Below, piece by piece: positions 47,824 to 59,417 of a stretch of 64,000 nucleotides of DNA (positions within the stretch are counted from its first letter, which is position 1; each line of letters opens with the position of its first letter). The stretch comes from Ectocarpus siliculosus (taxonomy: Eukaryota > Sar > Phaeophyceae > Ectocarpales > Ectocarpaceae), in contig FN649727.1 of the NCBI GenBank assembly GCA_000310025.1, positions 2,981,653 through 3,045,652 on the forward strand, in the 5' to 3' direction. The translations under genes were made by a program, and so were the position numbers. Under the pieces are notes generated by a model, which was not told the origin of the DNA, ran no database searches, and was given only the letters and a program-made list of their open reading frames with translations.

Positions 47824-50800
47824 CCAGATCGTGAAACTGAAGAAGGCGGCAACACCCTCGGTCACTCCTGCTGCCATGGAAGAGGCCACGGCGAAGCCGT
47901 CTGCACAACTTCAACGAAGAGCCAGTGAGTCGACCCATAGAACTCGCTGCTGGTACTTGGCTGCGCTGTTTCATGCAGATATCTACCTGCTTGGATCGTT
48001 TTGGCTCACGCCCCTTCGTTGGCGCCCTCCCTCTCCGGGGTGTGGCGAGCTCCACCAGACCTGGGGAGGAGAAACAGGGAAACCGCTTATGCACGATTGG
48101 GTGAATTATCAGTCTTTTGGGTCAAGTTGTGGTAATGAAATTAAAACACCAACTGAACGTAGTCAGTCAAACTGTTCGAGTTTCCCCCAGGGGGCTCTTC
48201 GTCGATAAAGTCACCTGCCCGATGTGTCCACGCGAGTGTAGGTGTACGTGGGCCTGGTAGGCGAAAAGCCGGCGGTGAAAACACCCCGCTGTCGTACGGA
48301 CGCACTTTCTTTAGAATCTGATTGTGGCCCTTCTACATGTTTGCTCTGAGTAGTTTGCCGTTTCTCGGAGATGTGTTTCTTCTTCGCTTCGCACCTTAAG
48401 GGAGACTCTCTCTAGATCTTTGCACGATGAACCCCGCTTGAGAATTGCCCGTGACCACAGAAACTCTCTTCTTTCCAAGCGAAAAGGTAGGCACCAAAAA
48501 GAGAGAGGAGCGTTCTTCTGAAGCAAATTCCGGGAAAATACCAAGCGACAACGGCAACGAACCACCCATACACCGTGAATATCCATCCCGTCCAAGTGGC
48601 ATAAAAACTCGCCAGAGGCCAGAATATGCAATTTATTCGTGTATGTATCGTTAAGCGCTAACAATTCCGTCTATTTCGACAAAGAAAGAACGAGCAGAAC
48701 AATTTTCTATTCCGTTCACGAGCCGGTTGGTGAGTCCATCTCGGGTGTCGTTCCAATTCCCGCCATTGCTTACCATGCGGTAGGTGTCTGTTTATCCGGC
48801 CTGTCGATCGACCTGTCCAATTCCTTCGTTTTGCGTACTTGCAGCCTTAAAGGCGTTGAAGGAAGAAGGCGAGGGTATGGTTCCTTCCTGCCACAGCGCG
48901 GAGAATGCTCAGGTGAATTGTTTTGCGTACGTGGGGGCTTTGGTGTCGATTGATTGGTTCACACTAGTGACTGGATGCCGTTCGGTTGGTTCGTTTGTGA
49001 TCTGTGGAGACGTGTGGTGGGATCACTTGTGATGAGGAGCCATAACGTGATTGGTTGAGCAGTGATCGGTATGTCGACGGCTACCTGGTGATGGAAGAAG
49101 TCAATCTATTGGATAATTTGATGACCTGAGAAACATGATCTGACCAAGTGGTGTTCGGAGTTGGGTGGCTGGGCTCATGGAATGGTTCGATTTAGCTTAA
49201 ACTTGCGCTCGTGGGTGCTATCTGCAACTGCTTTGCTGTTCTATTTGTACTGGTTGCTCCTTGTCGTCTCGGTACCATGCAAGTCGCTCCGCAATCATGT
49301 CATGATTTCAGGTAGTGAACAACATCGCGCATCACCCACACAGAGAAAGGGCGCGCAAAATCCCTTGAGCCGATCGTCGGGGAAATGGAGCTCGTGAATA
49401 AGTGCTACGACCGACTGCCTAGGCAAACAAGAAAATTTCCTTAACACACCGTACAAGTAACTTCGTCTTTTTGCCCATGAATGATTCGGAGATGTTGGAG
49501 GTGTTGGCGGGCAGTCCTCACGGAAAACGAAGGTGTTTTCAGATGTCGCTTTCGTTCTCTCATCCCTCGAATTACCGCTCGACCGGTGGAACAGAAAATA
49601 TTTCCTTGGGTCCGGTTGTTTTCCTCCAAATCACCATTATTCTTGCTCTCCGCCTCTGCTGACGAACGTCTCCACTACCTCTCAACAAACAACACCGACA
49701 ACGACAATGACAACGACCACAACGGCCCCCTCTCAGGAAAAGGCGCTGGTGTTCCGTGACATCACTCTCAAGCTACGGTCGAAGGAAAAAATTCTGATTG
49801 ACAGCGTGACCGGTAAAGCCACCGCCGGCCGCGTCCTCGCTCTTATGGGACCCTCCGGTGCGTGGGCGAGCGCTTTCGAGCGTGTAGAGTACCATGTGTC
49901 ATTTGAAGAAAGCAAATGATACTCTTTGAAATATTTTTAAAACCTTTGCTCCCTCCAAGGGTCTGGCGAACAGTATTTTATTTTGATTTCCCGGCCCTTA
50001 CCTTACTAAAGTGCCTGAAGACGATGCAGTTGTAACCGGTGGGATGTGCAAACGAAGGCCCATCTGATCACCATTATTCTACAGTAGGGTCCCCTTGTGG
50101 GTAGGGTTGCGTGCTTTGAAGAATGCCCTGTGGGGAAAAGCACAAGCGGGCTCATACTTACACTACGCCATGTTGTCTTTTGTCAAGGGGAACAAAGTGT
50201 TGAGACGGCGAGTGGGGTATCCTCGTGTTTAACCTGCGTTACTCTCTGTGTTCGCTTGGCATAGCTGATAACGACGACAACACCATGAAAGAACCACCTT
50301 GTCGCACTCTCGCGGGAAATCTTTACCATCAGACCCCATCCATTGATAGGGTGGTAAAGTCCATCGTACGTTCCAGAAAACATTTTATAAGGCAAAATTG
50401 GAGCACCCGAAACAACAGGACCAGCCCCAGCCGTTTCCGACGTTGCACCCCCCCCCCCCCCCCTCCCCAACGAACGCCGAAATACTGCTTTCCCTCATAT
50501 GTACGCCTCCCTCTTATGTACGCCCTCTCGCCAATGCTACAATGCTCCCGTCTACTGGTATGTCGCGTGCCATCAGGTGCGGGGAAAACAACGCTACTGA
50601 ATGCCCTGGGCGGAAGAGCGACGTACGGCGAGGTGTCCGGCGCCGTCACCCTCGGCGGACGGCCGCTGACAAGCGAGGACCTGAACTACGTGCCCCAGTT
50701 CGACGAGCACAGCGAGCGGTTCACCCCGAGGGAAATCCTCACCTACATGAAACATCTCCAGGTTCGGCATTTTTACCGCTCGATCTATCCGGATCTTGGC

Positions 50801-53800
50801 AAACGTGCAGGAAAAAGTGCTTGCTCGGACAACCTTTCCCCCAGTCGTGTTGCTGCCCTTCTCCATCTACATATCTGTTGCAGTTCTTCTTCTTGTGTTC
50901 TCTACCTCGCTGCTGTTCCCATCCATCCACCTCCTCTAACTACCGGCGAACAAAGTTATAAAACGTGTCTCAATCGTTGTCATCGCTAACATCAACAACA
51001 ACAACAACGAACGCAGGTGGTCCCCAAACCTAGGTCTAACCGAAAGAGCGTAATAGAACTCCTGCACATCCTGGGGCTGAGTCTTAAGGCGGACGTTATG
51101 GTGGGGACCCTGTCCGGGGGGGAGCAGAAGCGGCTAAGTATCGGCATGGGGATGGTTGCCGGTAAGCACGTTGTTTTGCTGTTGTTGCTGTTTGGTAGTG
51201 GTGTTGCTGTTTGGTGTCGATGTTCCTTATCGTTGATGAAACACCGAGCATGTATGCGCGATTCTTGGCATATGACAAGACCGTAAACTCCGTTTTACGA
51301 TATATCTTGGTGTACCCTCGTTTGGCGCGTTGCCAAAGATATTATACAGTTCTTCCGTGGACGTTTCACCGAATTGTTCGCAAAATGTTTTTTGAGGCCT
51401 ATCGTGGAGTTAGTTTTGGTTCGGCAATCAGTACTGATTGGGATTTGAAGTCGTGCTTTCTTTCGCAAGAAATATGTGCACAATGGTACGGGGCAAGACA
51501 GATGTCCCTCATCGCCCTTTCTCACCATCGATCGCGCGAATTGAAGCAAGCCACCCCCCCAATCCGATAGCACCAAAACTAGCGACTGCCTTTCATACCG
51601 GACCAACCGTGCCAACCAACCAGAACCGGAGGTTCTTTTCCTGGACGAACCGACGACGGGATTGGATAGCGCTTCCGCCCACTCGGTGGTGAAGTACATC
51701 TCCAACCTCGCCAGGCAGACCAATGTGGTCTGCATCATGACGATCCACCAGGTAATTTTGTTCCAACTTTGTACTCCCAGCAGCTCACAACCCCCCCAAG
51801 AAAGATGCAACAATATGGCAGTAACGCCCGCTTCTCGAAAGCTGTGTCGCCCAGGATACCTTTGTACAAAGTTGGTACGCTCAGGAAACGTTGACATGTA
51901 TAGGGTTTCACCGTGCATTGTTTGCGTGGACGTGTTTTAGTCTGTTCTCCCACATCGATGGCAGGTGGAGCCATAAGCAAGGCTTCGGGGGAAGCCAACA
52001 TGGTTGTTTATGGAGGCATTCCTACAAGTACAAACGACACTGAGACGGTTGTTGTGGGCAAACTCTGTTCGTTTGGGCAAAGTACACACTGTACCGTGGC
52101 TCCAAACACTACCCCGTGATGTTTCCGATCGCAGCCTGCCAGCGAGGTGTTCGACATGATCGAGGACCTGATGCTGATGGAGAGCGGTAAGCTGACGTAC
52201 TTCGGGACGACCAAGAACGCGAGAAACTTCTTTGACTCGTTGGCGGGAGAGTGCCCCTCGAGTGTCAACCCGGCAGGTGCGGGTTTTTCGGGGTTTCAGT
52301 CGATAAGTGTTCCGCCTAATATGCGCAGGACATCACACGTCCCAGTCAAGGGGCGTTTTGTCTTGTACAAATAGTGGCGGGAGAGACGTGGCCCTCAACA
52401 TGGTCGATCGTGCAGAGCCTTACGTGGAGTCTCTCTGCACACGATTCGTGAGGTCTGAATGGACTCGGTTCAACCCTCACCCGCTCTCTCTCTCTCGTTT
52501 TTAAGTACTGCACGTACCTTCGCACGTGCGTACACACGGAACAATCTCACATCATCTCGGCGTTTCGGTTCTGCTCCAACCACGAATGTCGGCTTAATAA
52601 TAGTGTATCCGGGTCGCCCTCTTTGTTCGCCCGTTGTGATTCCAGGAATTGTTTCCAGACCACGTGCGAGCCCAACAACTATGACGTTCAACGCGAATAC
52701 CGTGCAAACCGCACGTAGTGAAAACCTGCGATTGATCGCAAACGGTTATTGACTTAGCACGTCTATCTCGACTTGAACGCCGAATGTATGGGCGGCATTC
52801 CGCACGATCCCTCGATGCGTGTGTGTCTAACAAAGTAAATACCACCTCGTGTGTGCACCACTTGCCTCTATGCAGAACATGAAGTCGACATTGATTGACA
52901 GGTAGCTACTTTCGTTGCTTCAACACAAGAAACTATCCCAACAAACGATTGTCTTACCTTTACTCTTGGTCCAACCGGTTGTGATTCACGAAGCGTTGCT
53001 TCGACTGCAAACCTCGCCAGCAATTCCGTTTGTGCGTGTGTGCCTCAGTCTTGTCTGGTTGTGATGTTTCGTTCTTCCGGTGTTGCTCTTGTTGCCTATT
53101 CTTGCGTCGAACGAAACTCTTGCAGACTACTACCTCGATCTGATCTCGCAGCCCCCGTCCATTGACGTCGGCAAGGGCGCAACGTGGCAGGTACGTTCGT
53201 TCTATCTGTTATTTCCCTTTCACGGGAAGCGACCGGAATTCTGCCGCCTACGTTTGAACCAACACAAATGCCAGGTTGTTCCGCAACAGATCATCGCTTC
53301 GATCCACACGCCGATCTCTTTTCTCTCCGACTTTCCAACCACGGATGCCCACGACTGTTAGGGTTCTTCCGACCATCTACAAGCCACCTTGTCAGATTCG
53401 TTTTATGTTCTTCACGTCTCGTTCCGTGCTGCGAATGATATGCATACGTACGTCGAAAGTCGGTTCAGGTATGGAAGGGAAATGCTCACAACTTGGCGAC
53501 TTTTGTGGACGGCAACATTTGAATCGCTTCGTGTGTGTGTGTTTGTACCGTTGTTGTTGTTGTTGTTGTTGTTGCGTCGTCATCATCGTCGTCGTCGTTG
53601 TCGTTGTCGTTGTCGTTGATATGGGGATACAGTTTCATTGTTTATTTTAGATGCTGCTGCGTTGACACTATCAACAGTTCAGGCCGGAGCCTGGAACGCC
53701 CATATTCTAGTACGTTCGCACGTCGGTACGTATCGACGGAGCGTTCTATTCATCTCTTTGGTTCTCGTGGTCACAGGAGCTGTACTACAACAGCGAGTTC

Positions 53801-56800
53801 AACATAGACATCCCCAACAGCACGGTACGCACGGACAAGGAGCCCGGCGACGGCGACGGCGATGGCGGGCGGCCCCGGCCCCACTGGAGCGTGGTCGCGC
53901 GCACCCTGCTGGACACTCAGCTCGAGTACTGTGAGCCAACTCTTCGTACCAGTTTGTTGCTGCTCAAATCGTCCTTGTATTACGCCTGTCTCCTTGGTCG
54001 TGGTGCGTGCCCTCGTTTCGTAGCGTGCAACTAAGGCAGGAAGTCCCGTATGCGCTCAACACCTTGGGGCTGACCAAGAGTTACGTATACTGTAGCAGCG
54101 AACGACGACCACCCATGCGGGCGTGTCTGTGTGGGCGTAGCAAAGCCAGCAAAATAAAACAACGAAGGGGAGCAAGTTTTGTGTTCGACAACAAACGTCT
54201 GTGTACAACAAGCACTCACTCCCCATTGCTATTATGTGTGAATGTTCGATGCCCCGGGCGGGACGGGCGATCGATGCAGACTGGAGAGCGACCGAGGTGC
54301 ACTGGTTTAGGATTCTGGAGCTGATTGTGCTTGCGATTTTCGTCGGCACCATGTACTTCCGACTGGGCAAAGACAGGATCGCGGAGACGGCGGCCGCCGC
54401 GTTCTTCAACATGTGGTGAGTAGTGAGAGCATACGAAACGTCCTCCTTCTTCTTCGACCGTTTGGTAGGCGTGGCATGCGGTAGAGAGTGAATGCAGCAG
54501 TTAGGTATGCACGCGCGTTCTTCAAAGCAGTGTAGTGAGTCCAATTGGACGCAGTGGTAGAAACCAAAACATACTTGTTCCTTGGATGTGAGTTACGCGT
54601 GTTGTTACGCGTGTTGTTATTGTTACACTAAGCTCGGGATATTGACGATCAATGTCAGTCAATCGTGATTAGGTGAATGCATGGTATTATTTCTTCCTAC
54701 AAGCCATCTCGGTTTTCCCCGCGTATCTAAACAAGCTTTTTCACGGTGTACTCGATGAACGCAGACGGCGTTTCTTGCTCTCCATCATGTTGTTCTTCTT
54801 CGCCTTCCCTTTCCCCGAACACATCTTCCTCGTCTCTTCACCTGTGGTACTACTCAATACGCGTAGGCATTCCTTTTCCTCCGACCCTTCCTCCCTCTCT
54901 CGCCTTCCCCTCCCACGTGCATGGTCAGTAATTGCATGGAATCGACAACAGTAAAATCGGTACCATAATACACGATACTGACTGCTTCCCGCCCCCCCTA
55001 TGTACCACTAACAACCCAATCGCTGCGCCTCCCTTCCACTCAAAACCAACACAAAGGTGCGCGCTTTTCGCAGTAGTGGCGTCTGTGCCCGCCTTCGCCA
55101 GAGACCGCCGTCGAATCCTCCAGGAGATGCTCAACGGGGCATACGGGCCCACGATGTACTGCTGCACGCAGTTCTTGGCATCGGCTCCGTTCATCCTCGT
55201 GTCGGCGCTCGTGTACCAATCAATCTTCCACTGGCTGGTGCGGCGATAAAGTGGCGTTTTTCGACATCAGCGTGGGGCTTTGTTTGACCCCATAGTATCA
55301 GCGTGGTGATCTCACACTATGCAAATCGACCATACTTCCTTGTATTCTGGTCTTGATAGTCACATCTTGGTAACTTGATATTCGCCCCGGGCATACCTAT
55401 CTCTCACCATGGACCACTCCTGTGCGACAAGCAAGGGTGCTACCCAATGTTTTTGGCAAGGGCGTTCTTCCCATGGAACTTGACACATACGGATACGTTG
55501 ACGACCTATGCCGAAATATTTTGTGTGGTTACGGAACGCACAACTTTTGGCGTACCGGATGAAACTGGATTGTACGGAATCGGAACGCGACAAAACAGGT
55601 TGGCTTCAACGACAGCGTCTACGCCTACATCTACGCCGTGCTGCTGACGGCATCTCTGCTCTTCATGATGGAGGCCATCATGCTCATGGTGAGTGGAAAG
55701 ATGCAGTGTCTTTTTGTTTTTTGGAACACAATTTCCAGTCGGAGAGATTTCCTCGTTTACAAGCGAAATATTCCTCAAGCACTTAGTTCCTCCTGGCTGA
55801 TACGTCAAACATATACTCCGAAAGGTGTGTAGGCTGGCGCGAAAAGAGAGAGGGTGAACACACACAGACACACATGAGTCCCCCCCGCCTGGCTGAAGCA
55901 CTCGAAAGTGCCCTCCCTCACGTACGTGCTCTAGCCCCACTACGGACCTATAAATAATATTCTTTTGTATACCGCAGGCGTCATAACCCCCCCACACACA
56001 CACACACGAACACTAGGTGGTGGAAACCCTCAAGAACGCCATGCTTGCGTGTACCTTCAGCATCGTGGTTCTCGGCGCGCTGTTCCTCTTCGCCGGCTTC
56101 TTCATTAAGGTATGCATGTGGATATCGGTGACGATGGTGATGGTGGTGATAGATAGCCATGTTTTCTCAAACTACTCTCGTTGGTTGTATCACCCTGGGT
56201 GCCGTCGTGTTTGGAGACAACATTGTTCACTACTGTTGAACATATTGATCTGCGTTTGGTTGCTATTTGCACATATTATTTGGCTTTGGGTCGTAGTTTT
56301 GCGACTGATGTGCTTGTGGTGCATCTCCAGACAAAGTGGAGCATTGGACAAACATATCTTCGAGCAGGAAAGGGGAGACGCCCACTAATAGAAGAACATT
56401 GACGTTGGTCACCACATGGCAGAAAGGATGAGTACGCAAGTCATGCTAAATGGCAGATAAACCAAAAGAACCCGAATATGGGCGGTGTCTGTCTGTGGAG
56501 CACGAACGGTGCTCGTCCGCTTTCCAAGAGATGCGTGGTCAACGGTCAAACGACACAGGCAGGAGATATATGAGTACGCCCCCCCCTCCCCCCTAACCCC
56601 CCCCTCGGTGTTTGCCATCGGGGATGGGTTTTCGTCGCTTGGCAACGACGTTGTAAAACAAACCGATCACTTCGTGAGCTCGGCAACCAGGTTTTCCCTT
56701 TGTTTTTTGCCTCTGTCTTTTTTTGCGGTAACCATAATGAATGGTGGTCGAGTAGATCATGTTGTGCGGGGTCGAGAACCCTCACTCCACGCAAAGGAGA

Positions 56801-59417
56801 TGATCGCACCAAGTTGTGTTCAAATGGTGAAGCACCCTCGAGGCAGTTACACAGTGCTAATAACTGTCTCTGGAAGTGAAAGCACCAGAAAATAAATGGA
56901 GTCATACGCAGCTGTCATTCGTACGCAAGGAAGTAGGCACAAGATGCCGAAGCAGCATGCAGCGCACCCTTCATGCGACTCGCCGAATACCTCACGGTGC
57001 TTCGCGCGCTTGGTGATGTGAAAGCCTGGTCCGGTGAGAACCCGGCGTGCTCCGTCCCGGCTTTGTAGGGATGCGAGGTCAATGGTCTGACGACTACAGC
57101 ATGCACGACTGGCTATGAGTACACCCCCCCCCCCCCGGGGTTTGCCCTCGGGGTTTGGGTTTTCGTCCCTTGGGAACGACCTTGTGAAACAAGCCCCCCC
57201 CTCGGTGTTTGCCATCGGGGGGGGGTTTTCGTCGCTTGGGAACGACGTTGTAAAACAAGCCAATTCACTTCGTGAACTCGGCAACCAGGTTACCGTTTTT
57301 ATTTTTTTACCTCGGTTTTTTTTTTTGGCGGTAACCGTAATGGCGGTCGAGTAGATCATGTTGTGCGGGGTGGAGAACCCTCACTCCGCGCAACGGGGGA
57401 TGATCGCACCACGTTGTGTTAAAATGGTCAAGCTTCCTCGAGGCAGTTACACAGTGAATACAACTGTCTCTGGAAGTGAAAGCACCAGAAAATAAATTAA
57501 GTCATACGTAGCTGTCATCCGTACGCAAGGAAGTAAGCACAAGATGCCGAACACCCTTAGCAGGATGCAGCTCACCCTTCATGCGACTCGCCAAATACCT
57601 CACGGCGCTTCGCGCTTGGTGATGTGAGAGCCTGGTCCGGTGAGAACCCGGCGTGCTCCGTCCCGGCTTTGTAGGGATGCGAGGTCAATGGTCAAACGAC
57701 TACGGCATGCACGACTATGAGTACACCCCCCCCTCCTCCCCCTAACCCTATCCGATGCTTTCCTGCTGCAATCCCTGCCGTCGATCCTATCCTACCACTG
57801 TGTGTTCGGTCGGGTTTCCTCGGCCTGTGGGTGGATCATCGACCGATCATCAGCCCAGCGACATGATATGGCCAATTCGATGGGTGACATACTTCATACC
57901 GACGAGGTGAAACGCAGGCGTTGAAGCACGAAACCGAATACCAACGACCTATGTGAAGTTTCGACACTCCAAGAGTTCATGAAGGCCAGCGTGGATTGTT
58001 CTGTATGGGTTCACACTACAAACAAACGAACCCAGGTTACAATAGGCGTGAGTAGTTGCGTTAACCGGATCCCATAACTACGACGTCGTGTAAATAGTTC
58101 GAATTGCGCCATCACCAGAAAGAGCGTGCTAACCAAACTCCGGCACTAGCCATGATGGATTCGAAATATCTGACCTACCAGAGGCTGCAATTTGTGTCTC
58201 CAGACAACAAGTTGGAGTTGCCGAGGTACATTTGCCGACGGAAGACACATAACCTAAACGAACGGACTCTCGACCCTCCCTCTGGCTTGGTCGACCTTAC
58301 GATGGCGCATGTCGAATAGAAATCAGTAGCATTGGGAGGCTTCATTGACTCCCGTAGAACATAGACTGCATATGGTGCTGATGTACTAAGACCGAATCCA
58401 CTTGAAAGGTTTCTTGAAGTAGTTTGGACCGGGCACTTGGAAAAAGGGCTGCGGTGACACACAAAGTAAAAAACCGGGTTGAAACGACCAATAACCTGCG
58501 AATGAAACAGATTCCTGTTCTTTGTGGGCTCTTTCAGCCGCTGCAATACGGCCTCGAGCCTATATCGTGCGCAGGACACTTACGGGCGAAACCCAACAAG
58601 CACGGTTTCATTTCTTTGTGAAAACATGCAAGACAGGGTAGAACGGTCACGGTGTTTAACGTTTCACCATGACGATGATGTGGAAATATACAGGTTCGCG
58701 TTTGACGGCTACCTCCGTGGTATCTTCCAAGGGCAAGACTACGACACCCCCTTCGGCAGCGTCAGCGGCGAGCAGATATTGGAAAGTGCGTACCCACAAA
58801 CGGATGTGAACGAAGATATTGTCTAGGTTCGAAACCTCTGAGGGCCGCCTGACGTCTATCTCGCTGTGTTTATTGTGTCTGAGTTGTTGCTCAGCCGTTT
58901 TTACTTGTTATCACCAAGGCCATCAAAACAGTCCAGACGCGACGTACGTGTGCATGCATGTACATAGTTCGCGGATTAACGAGTTCCATTTGAACAAAAG
59001 TAGCGCTTGCAAATCTTGGATACCGTGAACACAGTCCTCGTTTGGTGACAACGTGAGTGAGTGTTATTTGCTCCCAACACCGGGCTTCTCGATTGTGGAA
59101 CGCGATGTTTCCGTTGCACAAGCAAGAACAAACACTTATCATTACGTCCAAACAAACAGATACACGTTTTGTGGGGGCTAGTTCTTGCCTTTGCCTTTTC
59201 CTTGAATCTGCTGCTGTTCCTTGCCCCCGTCTTCTCTGCGCCTGTTCCATTTGTTTTCACCTGGAACGCAGGCGAGTTCGCGCAGGAAGATGGTCACCAC
59301 TGGTTGGACCTGCTCATCTTGACGGGCTGGGTCCTCGTCCTTCGCATTGGACACTTTTGCGTCATTTTCAGCGGGGTTCAGCCCTATCGCAAGGCGATGT
59401 CCGTTCTCACGGTGTAG
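35598..59417 (+). CDS. ABCG-family transporter with two NBD-TMD halves (full-size, PDR-like)
   Basis: ATP-driven membrane exporter, domain order NBD1-TMD1-NBD2-TMD2, as in full-size ABCG/PDR pumps of lipids or xenobiotics; substrate unknown. Thirty-two exons were placed (19 in the first half, 13 in the second, listed in the two following entries). All phases agree within each half. The link between halves is the weak point. Linker exon 47828-47924 ends at a GT donor in phase 1 with no stop. NBD2 exon 49737 starts in phase 0 if its nearest AG is used, but an earlier acceptor at 49541-49542 (exon from 49543) restores the phase and adds about 64 Thr/Pro-rich residues. The alternative is two tandem half-size ABCG genes, the second starting at ATG 49707. 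The open linker and 70 or more residues after the last TMD1 helix favour one gene. Stop codon at 59415-59417. Confidence 0.75.
36533..36601 (+). repeat. Perfect 34-bp tandem duplication in ABCG intron 1
   Basis: The block TGTGCTCTGTCTGCGGTACG plus the following 14 bases occurs twice back to back (starts at 36533 and 36567). It lies in the intron between 35868 and 36720. Confidence 0.92.
45683..45730 (+). repeat. (CAA)n/(CAG)n microsatellite in ABCG intron
   Basis: About 12 AAC units followed by three GCA units, about 150 bp upstream of the acceptor for exon 45881-46021. Confidence 0.92.
47793..47827 (+). repeat. (AAC)n tract at the acceptor of the linker exon
   Basis: About ten AAC units run directly up to the AG acceptor of exon 47828-47924, replacing the usual pyrimidine tract. 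This weakens confidence in that exon border. Confidence 0.85.
47925..49542 (+). other. Long intron or intergenic region between the two ABCG halves
   Basis: About 1.6 kb with no domain-like coding sequence. Stop codons occur in all frames. If the gene is single, this is an intron; if the halves are separate genes, it would contain the 3' end of the first and promoter of the second. I see no clear promoter or polyadenylation signal to decide. Confidence 0.5.
53547..53626 (+). repeat. GTT/GTC trinucleotide-rich tract
   Basis: Runs of TTG, then TCG and TCGTTG units in the intron between ABCG exons 53126-53190 and 53777-53930. Confidence 0.88.
56500..57120. repeat. Repeat unit copy 1 in ABCG intron
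   Basis: About 600 bp beginning with a degenerate piece of the unit's own right end (56505-56590), then C-rich CCCCCTAACCCC, TTTGCCATCGGGG, GTCGCTTGG.AACGACGTTG, CGAGTAGATCATGTTGTGCG, CGAGGCAGTTACACAGTG and the right-hand part shared with 25586-25855. It lies in the intron between 56109 and 57854. Confidence 0.88.
57121..57745. repeat. Repeat unit copy 2 in ABCG intron
   Basis: Direct tandem copy of the previous unit, with an additional internal duplication of the GGTTTGCC...GGTTTTCGTC segment at 57137-57260. The copy ends with CCCCTAACCC at about 57740. No coding function is evident, although both copies and the SDA1-intron copy keep short similar open frames on one strand. Confidence 0.88.

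Larger units (their letters stand above)
35598..47924 (+). other. ABCG first half: NBD1 and TMD1, exon map
   Basis: Exons: 35598-35868, 36720-36817, 37158-37239, 37942-38030, 38630-38768, 39377-39426, 40027-40139, 40590-40695, 41064-41156, 41774-41929, 42950-43090, 43564-43713, 44095-44192, 44428-44518, 44942-45022, 45881-46021, 46371-46492, 46950-47055, 47828-47924. NBD1 motifs: Walker A GPSSSGKS, Q-loop FVPQEDS, signature LSGGEKRRT, Walker B AMAFLDEPTSGLD, H-loop MSIHQPNG. TMD1 runs from LWRDSVVAVRDPTLYY through VFYLVNSNRRFANERSNLSY to VVVFRAGVLFFLKFP, with a Cys-containing extracytosolic loop (C in CPSGS, WCTTF, YECNE and MLCE). The intron after 40695 appears to have a GC donor (GCAG|GCGAGC). 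A small extra exon around 41683 cannot be excluded. Confidence 0.85.
49543..59417 (+). other. ABCG second half: NBD2 and TMD2, exon map
   Basis: Exons: 49737-49857 (or from 49543), 50577-50761, 51017-51161, 51624-51751, 52135-52276, 53126-53190, 53777-53930, 54280-54415, 55057-55237, 55599-55688, 56017-56109, 57854-57906, 58694-58785, 59272-59417. NBD2 motifs: Walker A GPSGAGKTTL, Q-loop YVPQFDEH, signature LSGGEQKRLSIG, Walker B VLFLDEPTTGLD, H-loop MTIHQPASEVF; then NPADYYLDLIS before the membrane part. TMD2 includes WFRILELIVLAIFVGTMYF, the ALVYQSIFHWLVGFNDSV segment and LLILTGWVLVLRIG near the end. The 53-nt exon 57854-57906 (DMIWPIRWVTYFIPTR) was found because phases on either side did not match without it; it sits after two repeat units. 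The listed total of 14 entries counts the two alternative forms of the first exon once. Confidence 0.85.

Noticed and set aside
52869-52905. Possible ABCG exon after ATGCAG (EHEVDID)
   Set aside because: In the required phase it hits a stop codon; the exon at 53126 (DYYLDLIS) restores the conserved NPADYYLD motif.
56900-57120. Short similar open frames in the three repeat copies as a transposon protein
   Set aside because: They are under 90 codons before frame breaks, differ in length and show no transposase or reverse transcriptase motif.
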